Below, in pieces: positions 14,001-27,300 of a stretch of 64,000 nucleotides of DNA (position 1 is the stretch's first letter; every line of letters starts with the position of its first letter). Under the pieces are notes generated by a model. That model was not told where the DNA came from, did no database searches, and saw nothing but the letters and a program-made list of their open reading frames with translations. Origin of the DNA: Ascaris suum (taxonomy: Eukaryota > Nematoda > Chromadorea > Rhabditida > Ascarididae); the NCBI GenBank assembly GCA_013433145.1, contig CM024171.1, forward strand, positions 3,017,001 to 3,081,000, written 5' to 3'. The position numbers and the translations under genes were made by a program.

Positions 14001-17000
14001 GTGAATGCGCTAAGGAAAACCTACCTGTGCATTATATGCACCTGCCTAATTTTCTGTATCCAGGCATCGTTTATCGATGCATTAATTCCACATAAAGCAT
14101 TGACTAAGATTTATGCTTGTCGATCGCTGGCTATCACAACATAAAATATTGTTCTAACGAGCGTAGTTAGAATCGTTTTGCGGTCTTTTTTCTGCTCAGT
14201 GTGTTTATGCATTGAAGCATGAAATATACGTTAAGGCTGTGATGCTAATGCTGTTATTTAATTTTGCCACTAGAGCCTTTTTGTTTGTTTTTTTTTTCGA
14301 TTCTAAGGCTACGCCAACGCTTTCTTAACACTGAATAGAGATGCTGCTTGAGTTTGTCGGCCATACAAGCCAGTAATAGGGATGCAAAAAGGGGCTGGGG
14401 GAGGGGGGAGGGGAGGTTGCTGCAGTAATATTTCAAGAATCACTTCTTATGGGGTCTGTAATTCTTCGTGCCTCTTAATCAACCTGAATGAGAGTATGAG
14501 CCTTGTGAAACCAAATACTGCACGTACAGTAACGTCCTAGCCCAAAGAGAAATTTTGCATTAGCATACTACCGCTATTTCTGTTATCGACCTTGTTCAGC
14601 CGATTTCTAGAGCGTAGCCACATAAACTCATATGCTGGCTCATTCTATAGCATGGTTGTACTCATTGCCCATTAATGCTGGTTCTCTTTCTTCCCCCCTC
14701 CCCGCCTAGTAGAATTCTTTAGCAAAGAAACATCTCATCCCCTCACCTCCCTTCACCTTAATCATTTCCATGAAGAAAAACACGCACTCCAGAGGAAATA
14801 TTTCTTGAGCTTCTCCCCACCTCTCATTTAACCGGAAATTTTGCAGCTTTGAAGAGAAATTTTATACATATTTTGAGCACGAGTGTACGGCAGCCAACAT
14901 TTGCACCATTGAAAACTGAGCATCGAGCTTATTTGTGAAAATATTTTTTATGCTTTCCAACTTTTTCCAAAATATACGAGTCTAATGTAATATTATCTCA
15001 AAAGAATCACTATTAAGTTCAAATGCAAGAGGTGAAAAATATCGAGAGCATTCATATGGGAATCTAACGAATGGCTACTTTTATGAAAAGCTGCTTCTCA
15101 AAATTTTCTTACAATTCCATATGTCGCATAAAAATAACTTTCGCATGAAAACGCATAAAAATAAAAATAAAAAATTTATATTTCTACTATCCTCTCAGAT
15201 ATCAAAAAACTGAAATTATTGGTACTTTAGAAAAAAATGATAGGTCTTTAGAGCAATATTAGCAGTTTTTCTACAAATCTGCCGGACGATTGAAGAAAAC
15301 GTATGGTGTTTCATTTGCACCGTTTAGCTAAAACTCTCACATTTCTTTAAGGAATAAACTTTTTTAGCGTAGGTCCATTTGCTTCTAGTTAAACAAGGCG
15401 TTGCTTTTGTGCTCAACGGGCTTGCAATTCATTTTGCCAATTTTGGGGAAACTGCCCAGATATGTTAAACCTTCTGATAACCTCACAGTTCGCTCTTTGG
15501 AATAGCCACAAATAATGTGCCATAAAAGCAAATCTTGCTTCAAGCTAGCAAACCAGACTGTAAGATGTGGAGAAAACGGCATTTATTGGTAATGGCTCGT
15601 AGTGTTGTCGTAATGACTCGGATCTCACATTGGATCGTAATCACTTTTCGGAATAGAGTGGAGCTGATTCTGAAATGTTCCATACCCTCATGGTGCATAG
15701 TTTTAAAAGTAATTGAGCCTTCACCTGCTGCTTCTTAAGTAGTGTCACCATGATTCTTAGCTGGTGAAAAGACAGCCAATGATTTCCCCTCCTCCTTGAC
15801 GAAAAGGTAATTTGATATATGAGATCAAACGTGGAAGAGGACGTTGGTTTGTGCTCGCAATCTTTGATATCGCCTTTCATTGTTTACTTGGTGCTCTGGA
15901 CCCATTAATATTGGCTCCTAGATTAACTGATATTTTATTTATTTACTTTTAACTACAATATGAATCTATATCTTATGCATAAAGGGAGAAGGGAGTGCTT
16001 TCCTTCGACAATTATGCAGCAACGTGGTGGCTTATCGTTTTAGGAGTTCTATTGTTTTTTGTGTGGTTTGATTTGTCTTTTATGTCTGTGGCTTGTATGT
16101 GATTTTGACTGTCTTCAACTCAAGCTACGGTGCGTTTTTATATTTGTTCTGTCCGTGGTTTGAAATCTATCCTGAGACCAAGGAATTGCGCAGAAATACT
16201 CTAACCTTTCATAGAGGCATCAGCCTCTAAATCTACTGATAGCCTTATTCCAAGACTTTTTTGCTTCAAAATGAATGGACGCTTGGAACTCGCTTAGTCT
16301 CTAAATTTCAAATCTTTATATGTATCACGTGTCATTCGTTTAATGGCAAGTGTCGCTGACACTGCATTAACCGTTATTGAGTGTGTTTTGAGTTCGGTAA
16401 TATGTAGGTCGGATGACGGACTGGTCATGAATCAGTGATTCTGCGTATCTTTGAAGGAATAAGGGGGGATATACCGTTACTGCCGCTGTGAAAGAAACAG
16501 AAACGAAAAAAAAGGTGACAATTGAAATTTGATTATATAGAGCGGTGAAATTGATCGGCGTGAAATTTTTGATGGCTTTTTAGGCGAGGATTAAAAGAAT
16601 GATGCGAATTGCTGGAAGTGCAAAAGGACTATTTTCCGATATGTTTTCAAGTGGACGGGAAGTATCCAAACGATAGACAGTACGAAGTAACGAGGAACGA
16701 GCTTTGGACGTTTTCAGAATATGCAGCGACCTTAATGTGCTAATGTGCTGCGGGCAGCTCGTCGACGGATTTCGAAGGGTTTATCGTGAAGCAGTTTGTC
16801 GACTTTTTCCGAAAGAGTCGTCCGTCGCTTGTTCTTACGTCCGATGGGGTACCTATCACCATGTATGAGTGGATTCATTAGGAAAATTAACGTTTTATGA
16901 ACACTTGTTCTACTGATTGGTTCATTGAAATATGAAAATATTATCGCATATATTTTATTATTTATATGTTGCTTTATGACGTTTTCACAGTATAACCCCG

Positions 17001-20000
17001 CGGGAATGATCCTCAACGACGGTGACGTAACAGTGAAGGCAGAGGACAGTCAGAGAAAACAGGCCGAAAAGTAGCCAACTCGCGCCATGAGGCCCGTACG
17101 AAGACTTATCAAGGCGATGAATGGAACGCTGATGAGCTAACACAGAATACTATATAGTTAAAATAAACCGATTACATACATAGTTTTCAAGGTAGCGTCG
17201 TTCTTTGAATAAGCAGCATCCTAATATATGAAGGGACCTTACAATATGCAAATTGGGAACAATCTATATGCCGCCTAGGCTTGGTCCAAACAATAGTTTG
17301 GAGCAAGCCTATCGTGGCAGCTCCTCTCATACATTATTCTTCATTTTGCGCCGAAAATTTTGACGCTGAGAAAATTGGTACGCGTCATACGTTGTTGACT
17401 AGCAAATACTTTACGCGATGATAATTCTTTTTTCGTATTTCTTCGTCAGATATTTTCCATTTCGTAGCAAATATTAAGAAGTCTACGATAAATGAATATG
17501 CTAACCATATGGAAAATGGGAGTGCTTCGCTTCAATTTTTAATGCATGCTTGAAAAGCCTTAGCTCTAATAGTGCGTTAACTATGGGAGGGCGAAGTGAT
17601 GCATCAGCTAACATTTTTAGGCTTTAGTTCTTCTTAGATTTACGATAAATACACGAACCCTTTTTTTAATTACTAGAGGTCTTACCATTCTTTTGTGATT
17701 AGATTTTGCTCTCCTCGAAATAATCCTCTATTACTAGGCGAAAATCTTGAGCGCCACTTTCATTATGGTGGTTTTGTAGTACTTATGTGACCGGTATATA
17801 CAGCTCCCTATTCGTGCCTCCAACGGTGTATTTCCTCTACGATTCTTGAAGTTGGCATTTTTTTTCTTTGCATTATTTCTTTCTCAACTGCAGAAAATGT
17901 ATGCGACTGTGATGCAGTTAATGCTTCCCACTATCTTAATTGTTTTATTTCTCTACTCACAACTGTTGTAGTTTAATTTTCGTCAATTTATTGATTAAAT
18001 TGATAAAGGATTTTAGTTTTGAAGTTTTCGGAAGCTGGCTGAGTATAGAAAAAAATATGATGTATTGACTAAAGCCATTCTAGTTGTTTCACTTAAAGTT
18101 AATTAATGATTCATCTCTGAGTATCGAGCACTAAGGGTGATTTCATTTCATTACGCGATAATCCTTGTGAGAGAAATTCTCAATGGAATATTTTTTTACT
18201 ATACTTTATTAATGCTTTAAAATGCTTCCTGTCACATAATGAAACGAAATCTTTTCCTTAATTGCCTATGTCTAAGTACGCATATTTCTTAATTGCCTAT
18301 CAGCCGAAGTCCAAATTTGATCATTTTTAATGCTACAATCTGTTCCCTTGAGTCGTTTAAATAAATGGTTGCAATGATCACATCATAAGAGATGACAAAC
18401 GATGCGATGTCATTGTGTTGTCTTCTCCCATGTCCCCCCTCGCCCTCCCCCATGCCGTCGCTCCTCCTTACCAGTCCCTCACAGCGAGGTTTTAACTGTA
18501 CCTCTAAGTTAGATGCTGTGGCTTAAGACATTTCACTCCTTGAAGATCATTTTTCGGAACTGCATTGCCTAATAATAATGGGCCGTGTTTTCTGTAAAAG
18601 CAGTAGAACGCTTTAATTACATCTTTAAACATCAGCCCTTTAAAGATTCAGCCATCAAAGTAAGTTGGCGCTAATCCAAAGCCATAGTGCGTCGTTGGAT
18701 AAACACAACCAAATGGACATTCATCTGGCTAATGTTTAAAGCATGCGAGTGTGTTAAAGCGCTTCGTGCACTTTTTTGCCGGAAATTTCTGGAGCTTAGA
18801 AGGATGTAGTTCTTGATTCTAATGCTTTTATCCCACTTATTCCTACCATCCTGCAAGCTTAGCTAGCTATAATTCAAGGAAGAAGGAAGAAAGGCTTTAA
18901 TTTAGAGCATGGTCTACTTTAATCTGCAAGGTTTTTAAAACTCACCGAGCTTCGACTGAGTTTAACGAACTAATTTGTTTACAAAAGGGAAGTCAACTGT
19001 GCATGCTTCGAATTTCTTGCACATACAAATATTATTATTGATGGTGTACACCTAATGATGCTTGGTATTCTTAATAAATTGAAACCGGGAAATACATTAT
19101 ACGATATATTCTTTTCATACTTAACTGTACAATATGGTGTACGATTTCATATTCATTTCATAATTAAATATGAAAATATGTTCTTTTATTATCTAGTTCC
19201 GTTAATACTACTAATATCATAGAATTACGGAAATTAATAAAACACGTAATAATGCATTCATATTTCAAACCAAAGTGACCACTCTTAGCATTCTTAGCGC
19301 TCTACCACTCAGCATTCTTTTTGTGAATTACCGAAAGTGATGTTTTTGTTATTTGGTGGTGTCGCCTACTTGATCGGTAATTGTTCCGCCCATTTCTTCA
19401 ATGAGTAATTTCTGCGATACGTCTAAATGTCAGCCGTTGTGTATTCACATCGATAGCAGCAGCATGGTACATACCGAGTGATGCGTTGGGAATTCGATTT
19501 CGCAGCTGTGCAACGAATGTGCCGCTGTCACGGGGCTTACTTTATCGATCGAGTGAAATAGAAAAGAAGATCGTCGAATTTCCTTCCGTTCTTTTCAACC
19601 AAATCCTTAGGACATTATTTTATGAAATTTTATATTATCAAATTTTACATTTTATCATATAGGTCGTCGTAAAATCAGAATTATTTAAGGAAATAGGTAC
19701 AAAATTACAATCGAAACGAGTAGTCAGTAATTTCGAAAGGGAGAATTATTTTGCATATGTGGAATATAGTTAAGAGTAACAAAAATGAGAAAAATTTTGC
19801 AATATATGTCCAATCTTTTTTAGTTGCTCTACTCTATCATCATTCTGCACTCTTATGAGGTTACAATTTTGCATCGGTCCATAAAAAATTCTTTATATAA
19901 GGTTTATATTGTTCGATAAAGCGCCCCGCTGTTTGCGTATCTGATGAAAATTGTGCATTCATGACAAATGGAAAAAGGAGTTGGCACGATGCGGCGTTTC

Positions 20001-20179
20001 CTTTTCATTCCGCTTACCTGAGCAAACAATTTCATAAGTTGTAAACAGGTAAATAAATCCATAAAAACCGCCTTCAGATTTTAAGCTGGCTGGGACTGCC
20101 CGTATATCTCTTCGAGAAAAGATTCACAATTGATAGCCGAGCCGATGTAAAAAAAAAGATAACTTTATTCGACGTAAAG
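11003..20179. other. No recognised gene
   Basis: Open frames up to about 140 codons occur (for example minus 13000-13431), but none shows a recognisable domain, and several overlap in different frames. A basic minus-strand stretch at about 16740-16860 (GRKNKRRTTLSEKVDKLLH) faintly recalls the DNA-binding part of Tc1/mariner-like transposases, without enough context to call it. C-rich runs lie at about 14690-14705 and 18425-18480, and a G-rich run at about 14392-14417. Confidence 0.4.
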
Positions 20180-20216
20180 CATAGCTGTTAACTGATGTAA
20201 TCGATTAACAGCTATG
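20180..20216. repeat. Perfect inverted repeat (hairpin)
   Basis: The 12-base arm CATAGCTGTTAA (20180-20191) is exactly complementary to TTAACAGCTATG (20205-20216) across a 13-base loop. Two further A-T pairs and one G-T pair can extend the stem outward. It is not followed by a T-run as a bacterial terminator would be. In this eukaryotic setting its role is unknown. Confidence 0.75.
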
Positions 20217-20859
20217 TTTATGGCAACTGTTAATAGCAGATGCTCAAAGCGCGCAAGCTTGTTCCACTCTTGAATGTCCAGAACTTTTTTCTTAAATTGA
20301 TGGATGAATCGATGTGGAATTTGCTATAGAAGGTCATCCAGTAATATACGTTATATCCTCCCAATTTCGTAATTCAAATCTTGCCATAACGCATTATTTG
20401 CAAAACAAGTTTACAAGAACGCATGAAAAAGAAATGACATTGCGCTTTCTCTGCAATTTTAGCAGTTGGAAAGAACATACTTTCCATAGAAGATCTCATT
20501 CTCTTTGCATCAGCAGCATATGTAGGACGATGCGCATTTCATGCATAAAGGCGTTTCCAGCAAAATAAATTCGATGGTGATCGCATCATATTGCAGTTTC
20601 TTATCCGCTTTTTTTGTCGATAAGAGCTTTAAACAGTATTTGCATAATTACAAGCGATGTGAAGATTTTGTGCTTATGATAACTGGTAACAAGAGTAAGC
20701 ACGCACTTTTCATGAGTTTTTTTTTCTAGATATAGGGCAGCATATTCTGTATACGGTTGCTTATATAAAACCAATTCAGCAGCTATGAAATCTTGAAGGT
20801 ATGTTCTTTCAGTGCTTCGTAATGTTGTGCGGAGAGCAACTTTCAGTGGAGTTCTCGCT

Positions 20860-20891
<32 letters not shown>
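20860..20891. repeat. Uninterrupted G tract, about 32 bases
   Basis: A single run of 32 consecutive G on the plus strand. Long G/C tracts are known fragile sites in nematodes: the FANCJ-type helicase DOG-1 in Caenorhabditis protects them from deletion. Such runs are also often mis-sized in assemblies, so the exact length is uncertain. Confidence 0.9.
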
Positions 20892-20892
<1 letters not shown>

Positions 20893-23800
20893 AGATTTTT
20901 AGAAGAATGGGTCGTTTTATACGTTTCATCGGAAGTCGGGGAGCCCATGTCGTATTATACTGTCCAGTAAGCTATGAAGTCTTATGCGCTTCCTCCTTGT
21001 TCATTCTATATTGTCTCATACGATTATTTTCAGCGCCAGAGGAAATCCCTTTCTTTTTTGAAAATATGGTTCATTTTCTAGGATGTTCTGTTTTCTTTTC
21101 TAGGACGTTTATATTTGCCTCTGCGTCAGTAGCAAATGCTCAAGCTTTACTTCACTTGCGATCATCGTTCCTTTTTATGGAACAGAGAAATATTTTTCGC
21201 TCTCATGACTTTACTTGTGTGAATGAACTGTTTTACGAGGTTGTTTAGAGGATTTATTCATTCTGCTTACATGAAAATTTGTTTCAACTGAAAAAAAAAA
21301 CTTTCTATTTATTGAAAGTGCCACATTTTTTGCATTATTTTAACAAAGGTGGCTTATTAAGTTTAAAGGGACAGTCAGCTGCTTTCTCATTTGCACGCTA
21401 GCATCGATTTCTTCATGTGCAGACATTATTTTATTTCGTGAATAGATTCTACATCGTTTCATTAAGCGTTTTATTCCTCTATAATGTGACTCAATAATTC
21501 CCATTATGAAGTCCTCTATGGAGTTCTCTTCAACAAGCGATCTTTTAACGTTTCGTGCTGTGTGCTCTTTTTTTATGACCGCTCAACTTCTTTTATTCAA
21601 TTGCTTCTCTTATATTTTTCCTTCCATTCCTGAATTCCAAAGTGCAAATGTACTATTGTTTATGCATGTAATCTTTCACCGTTCTCAGCTGCCATATCCA
21701 CAGTGCAAAATAATCCAATCGTTCTCTTCGAGAAGCAATATTGCACGCTCTCGCTTAAAATTGTACACACTGAGTCATATGCCGTAGCTGCAATTTCTTT
21801 CGATTATTTCAATTTTTCTTATTCATATAAAGAAATATGCTGCTTCATTCGATGCAAAATTCAATGAATGTTTGCATTTTATTGGTAAAATCGGTATATA
21901 AATTTAGTAACTTTGTGGTTTTAATGGCGCCCGACTTTTGATAAGTGTATTTGTAAGAGTGTCGAATATTATGAGTTCGAGGGTTTTCAGCCTGTGGGTA
22001 GATGGAAATGCCCTTACCTATCTTTATCAGTTCTCTTTGATTCTTTTCTCCTTCTTTTTTCATGTGTAAATATGAAAAATCGATTATAAATAATTCCATA
22101 AATTTCATTGCTTTATTTGCTTATCAGCAAACTTTCTAATCGTTGATCGAAATTATTATTTACTATTGTATGGTTGTTAAATTGATAAAAGAACATGTCA
22201 GTAATAATTAAAACAATACAGTAATAACTGAAGTAGTAATGGAATAACGAAATAATGAAATTTATTAATATTTTCAAAGAAATTGAAATATATATTAGCA
22301 TTTGATTATATATTAAATAGATTTTGTAGATTTTGATGGAATTCCATCACAAAAACGTAAGACTATTTCGGTAAGAATTTACTTGTTCAGAAGTAGAATA
22401 TTTTCCTCTTCTTGCATAAAACGAGTTTTTTTCTTTTTAAAGCAAGGAGTTGCGAGCGACTTTTTTCTTTCATTTGTTCCGTTTATGTGTTCTTATTTCC
22501 GCTGCTGTCTCTTTTATTCGCACTCTTTTTCGCAATCGTTTAGAAAATATTTACACAGGAGCGCAAACAATAGTTAGCATAGCAAAGAGTTTTCGTTAGG
22601 TGACGTTCATTATTTGTTTTATTTTCCGAAGTGTTTATCAACGTTTATTTTCACTTTCTTCAGCCAGTCGCTATTCTTTTATTGCTTTTCCAACTCGATC
22701 CTTCAACTGCTTCACTCTTGTCGTTTTGTGGCCAAGGCTATGTGGACAAAATCGAAAATCAGCGGTTTGGCCAGAGCGAACATTTGCCCCAGAAATTATC
22801 TAGATGCAGAATTTGTCCAAATTCGAAAATTTAGACCTTTCACGAATTATCAATCTCTAGTGGAAAGTGAGAAAAGTTCCAGGAAAATTTTAGAGAAGTG
22901 GTCCAAAATCACGGAATTTTCCATAGCGTCAGTTAAATTTTGGAGTCGACAACGTCCACAGTGTTGCAATTTTTGATAGCGCAAGAGAGAGGATGCGCGT
23001 CTCCGCCATTTCACCTCCCTTCAATCATGCCCAGTGATAGCGGTTCGAAATTTGCTTACCTGAGTGTTCGGCAGTCGACAACGATTTAATCGAATTCTTG
23101 CAGATCGATTTATAAATTGTGACTTAAATATTTTTAATGGCTTATAAACCAGACTTTTATGAATTGATGGTTGAGAAACACAGCTAGATACTTGTTCAAT
23201 AATGGTACTAAATCAAAGTAAATATACTTATTCACATCCTTCGAAATGATTCAGAATAAATTCATTTAAATGTAATTTGATCGCATCTTCTTTCTACATA
23301 TTTTTTTTCAAAGGAATTTCTCAAATGTGGAATATTTTTCGCATACAGAAATTTACTTGAAATTTACAGAAATGGTTTTTCCACATAATTCGAGATTTTT
23401 TTCTTTGATGAGTTTTTATTTTCATTGGCAAATAAAATAAATATACGAAAAAATAGCGAAAAAGTTTGTTTAGTTATTGCCAATTGGCAAATATTTCCGT
23501 TCGAATTTTCACACCTTTCAATTACATTCGTTTAATCTACCGCATTATGAGATTTGATTGATTGAGAATTTGGATTTTTAGAGCGATTCAATTTTTATTT
23601 GCCAAGCTTACTTCCTTCATTGAATGTGAAACATTTTCGTCAAAATTTGTCGTTGTTTTCTATGTTGTCCTCTTCTTAGATTTCCTATCCTCTCTTCCAT
23701 ATAACTGTAAGGGAACGGTAATTGAAAGGAGAATGAATCACTCTGCGTGACACCTTGAAGAATATAAAAAGACCGGTTCGATGTCTGCATCTTACGAATC

Positions 23801-24369
23801 GTGGCTAGCGGATGAGCCCAAAACAACATCGTTACATTGCTATAAATAAGCGGTAGTTGATGATTAAAATCGATTGTGTAATATTTCATAGAATGCTCTC
23901 TATGTTGTGATGTGAGTTTATGTTTTTCATACGTGCGTAACACTTTTTCTCTCTTCGTTGAACGGGAATGCGCTTTCAGCGATGATTTTCTAGCTGTTAC
24001 TGCAAGCGCAGCTTCTCCGCTACAATTACGCGGACGGGAATTTGGTTTACTGCGGAATAAGGATTATTTTTATGGTTTTAAGGATGGGAAAGGAAGGGAT
24101 GAATTGGAAGGAGCAAGAATGATATCGGTAATGTGCATCTCTAACAGGGAAGAGTAATGTGATCTGCTTGAAATTAAATGAGGACTCAATGTTTGTTTTT
24201 TCGTTTAATTGAAAAACTTTGAAAGTCGTATTTTATATTCATAGCGCTTGATAAATAAGTTACGCAAGTCATAAATGCTTTGATCCCGTTGGACGCACTA
24301 TAGTTGAGGAATATTTGTTGAACATACCTCTTGAGTCTACCTACTAACTTATATGAAATTAACCTTATA
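20892..24369. other. 5' flank of the SRD5A3-like gene, no recognised gene
   Basis: T-rich sequence with several 60-120 codon frames on both strands, none recognisable. Being upstream of SRD5A3 on the same strand, it may hold the promoter and, if the gene is trans-spliced, its outron. Confidence 0.4.
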
Positions 24370-24385
24370 TTTCAGGTGGGGCTCT
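24360..24385 (+). promoter_or_regulatory. Probable trans-splice acceptor for SRD5A3-like mRNA
   Basis: The sequence ttatatttcag ends at 24375, and the initiator ATG follows after only ten bases. A TTTCAG acceptor this close to the start codon of a first coding exon, without an obvious upstream exon, is the usual arrangement for spliced-leader trans-splicing in nematodes. A cis-spliced 5' UTR exon further upstream is the alternative. Confidence 0.5.
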
Positions 24386-27300
24386 ATGGCATTGCCTATA
24401 ATTTGTGGTGTGCTTGATGCATATTTACTCATAATAACGACCGTTATCGTTGTGCTTGGTTCATTGAATCTTATTTGTCCATGCTTTTCTCAAACACTTA
24501 AAGATCTTATCACTTATGAGCGAAGTCCATTAAAAGAAAAGAGAAATTTTGTCTATCGGTGGTTCGCCGTTCCGAAGAGGTAATTTTTCTTTCATAAGTT
24601 AAGCGCGTTTTTCAAGAGACAATTGTTGGGTATCGTCAAAAAAATTTTAGGCTGTCGTATATTCTACTGGGAAAAAATTTTTTAAATCTCGTAAATTTTC
24701 ATGGAAATTCTATTACTTCTAAAATAAAAACAAATATGCAATGATGTTATTCGTACTTTGATCGTGTTTTTTTGATATTTGTTAGTTATTTAGCTAATCT
24801 CTCTACTCTAAGATGTTTATTTTTCTTTAGAGGTAGTTTTGGACTTGAAAAATGAGATTTTTTTCTGGTATTTTTGGCGAATGTGGTGGATCAACTTTGG
24901 TTGCGATTATTACAGACGTTTCACGCATTTCTATATAGTAGCGGTTGTGAATTCATTGATATGGTTGGCATTCGCAACATTTGTGGATGCTGAACTCGTG
25001 AAGCCTGAACGACGTTTCATCTCGTGGATGCGATCTTTGCAGCAAACACCACGACTCAGTAAGCTTTTTTTTCTCACTTCATTTTTTTTTTTTTTTTTTT
25101 TGATTGAGCGAAGCTAATGTTGTAGGGAGGGGGGGGGGGGAGGATCCAGGTGCGGAGTGGGGGTTGATGAGTTCTTCTCGGAGTTAAATAAGAATTATCT
25201 GCTTATAGTATAATCGAAAAGCTAACAAACGAGTAAGTCGTTATTATTTTTCTAATGCCTAAAATTTTAAGATCAGTAATGGACAGTAATTCCATCGTCG
25301 GAAGTCAATTTTCTTTTTGCATTCTCCTAGTAAATATAACGATTTGGCGTCATTCATTTTCTCAGAGGAAAATATTCACTGCATTAAAGTTTTTTAAAAC
25401 CACCATCAAAGATTTCATTCAGTATCACCGACGTCATGCTATTTGGCACTTGTGCTAATGACACTGCATTCGGTACGACGTCTCTATGAATCGTTGTTTG
25501 TATGTGTTTTCTCCGAATCCAAAATGAGCATTATTCATTATATTGCTGGTATCACTCATTATACGCTGCTTCCACTATCAATTGTTGTTGAAACGTCTGG
25601 ACTTGCATCCACGTCAAGTAATGAATTTTAATTACTCTATGCACTTAATTGTTCTAATTATTACTAGTAGGTATCCTAATAATCCTAAGGCTAGAGGATG
25701 CGAAGTTTTTTTTCGCCGCAATACATTCATCGCATAGGATTCCGAAATCAAGGGGTGACCAACAGGTTGGCGCATCGGTTGAGTTGGATGAGTCAAGGTC
25801 GGATAGTCGACAGATCAAGGTTTATTTCATTAATTCAAACCAAAAAAGTAATCCCCTATCCGTCACCTCTCAAAACTCCAGTTTTTCACTTCGATACGGA
25901 ATGTTCTTCAAAAAATAGAGGAACTGTTGATTGGTGGATGTCTCGTTGAATCACGCATGAAAATTCAAATTTCAACGGAAGTCCATGGCAAAAGCAATTC
26001 TAATCCATTTCGTTGGCTTTTAGTTGAGATCATTTTATTCAGTAGAAGATTTTGCTATTTATTTCATAAAGGAAACAAGCAGTGGTTTGTGAATCGCGAA
26101 CCAAAATGCCTCTGGTAATTTCGAGAGAAACCCTTGATCCTTTTCCTGTAAACTATTGGGTTTTGTGGTGCCGTTGTCGCGAGCAAGCTAAACGCTGAGC
26201 ACTAGTATGGGCCATTAAGCTAACGGTTTGTCATTGCTCGGAAATAACGCAAATAATCGTTTCGGAAAATGGAATTTGAAACTGCGGCGAAGTTATGTCG
26301 GTTAAGTAAATAACACTTGTTGTGCACAAGCAAATTCGCCGATGAGGAGGTCGCACTCAAGCGCGGAAAATGGAATCTTCCTCTAAACACTGTAGTAAAC
26401 TGTGACGGTACAAACTTTTACTGGAAACCTCCGTTCCTGGCGGAAATAGAAGCTAGGCACCTCAACGCAATGTGCTCGCTGTTACTTCATCGTTTGGCTG
26501 AAAATATGAGTAAATGACGAAACCTGTTATTGAACCATCCAACTGAACACTCCGATTATTTCAACGGTTGGAAACATCTTCGAGGAGAATTGCAGTGGGA
26601 GGTGTATGAATCTTCCGGTCAAAAAACGGCAGCATTTTTGAGCACTGTGAAAGGGAGAAAGGGTTGATGGCTTTCTCCTATAAAATTTCCCTTATCGCGC
26701 TCCTCTATCCCTTGCACCAGCTCAATAGTAGCAAAACTTTTGCGATTATACCTTGTGGTGTAGAGAAGGAAGCGCCATTTCGTCCCTTTCCGCGTCTAAT
26801 CAAAAAGAAAATTGTCGAGTTTTAAACCTTCTAAAAATTCAACTCCTTTTTCCATTGAAATAAGCATTTCTGTATTTCTATTATTAAAGGATCTGCTTAA
26901 GTTGACGCTGCAAGCATTTTCTAAGTTTTAGCTGCGGTTTTTAAAACGCTTTTGTTCATTATGGTTTCATGACAGTTCTTCAGAGGGGAATGGAAGAAAG
27001 AGTTTTGTTAAGTTGCCTTCACAGTTTTCTCTCTCAATATTTCTAAGTTATGCGGCACGTGAAAGAAAGTAATTCAGTATTCTATGGTAATGAGTAGTCG
27101 TGCTAACTGCCCATGTTAGCACTTTCAAAAGCAAATCGGTGATATAATGACGTTAATTGCTGTTATAGGTAACCATCGCTAACAGGTAAGTCAGGTGATA
27201 CAATGAAACAATTTCATTTCAGTGTTCTCTGTTGATTTCCGTTCTCTCTCATTTATGCAAATAGTGGGCGTATTGCTATTTCTGCTACTCTCCTACAATC

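Noticed and set aside
16740..16870. Tc1/mariner-like transposase fragment on minus
   Set aside because: Only one basic segment (GRKNKRRTTLSEKVDKLLH) resembles a transposase N-terminus. There is no DDE motif and no terminal inverted repeats.
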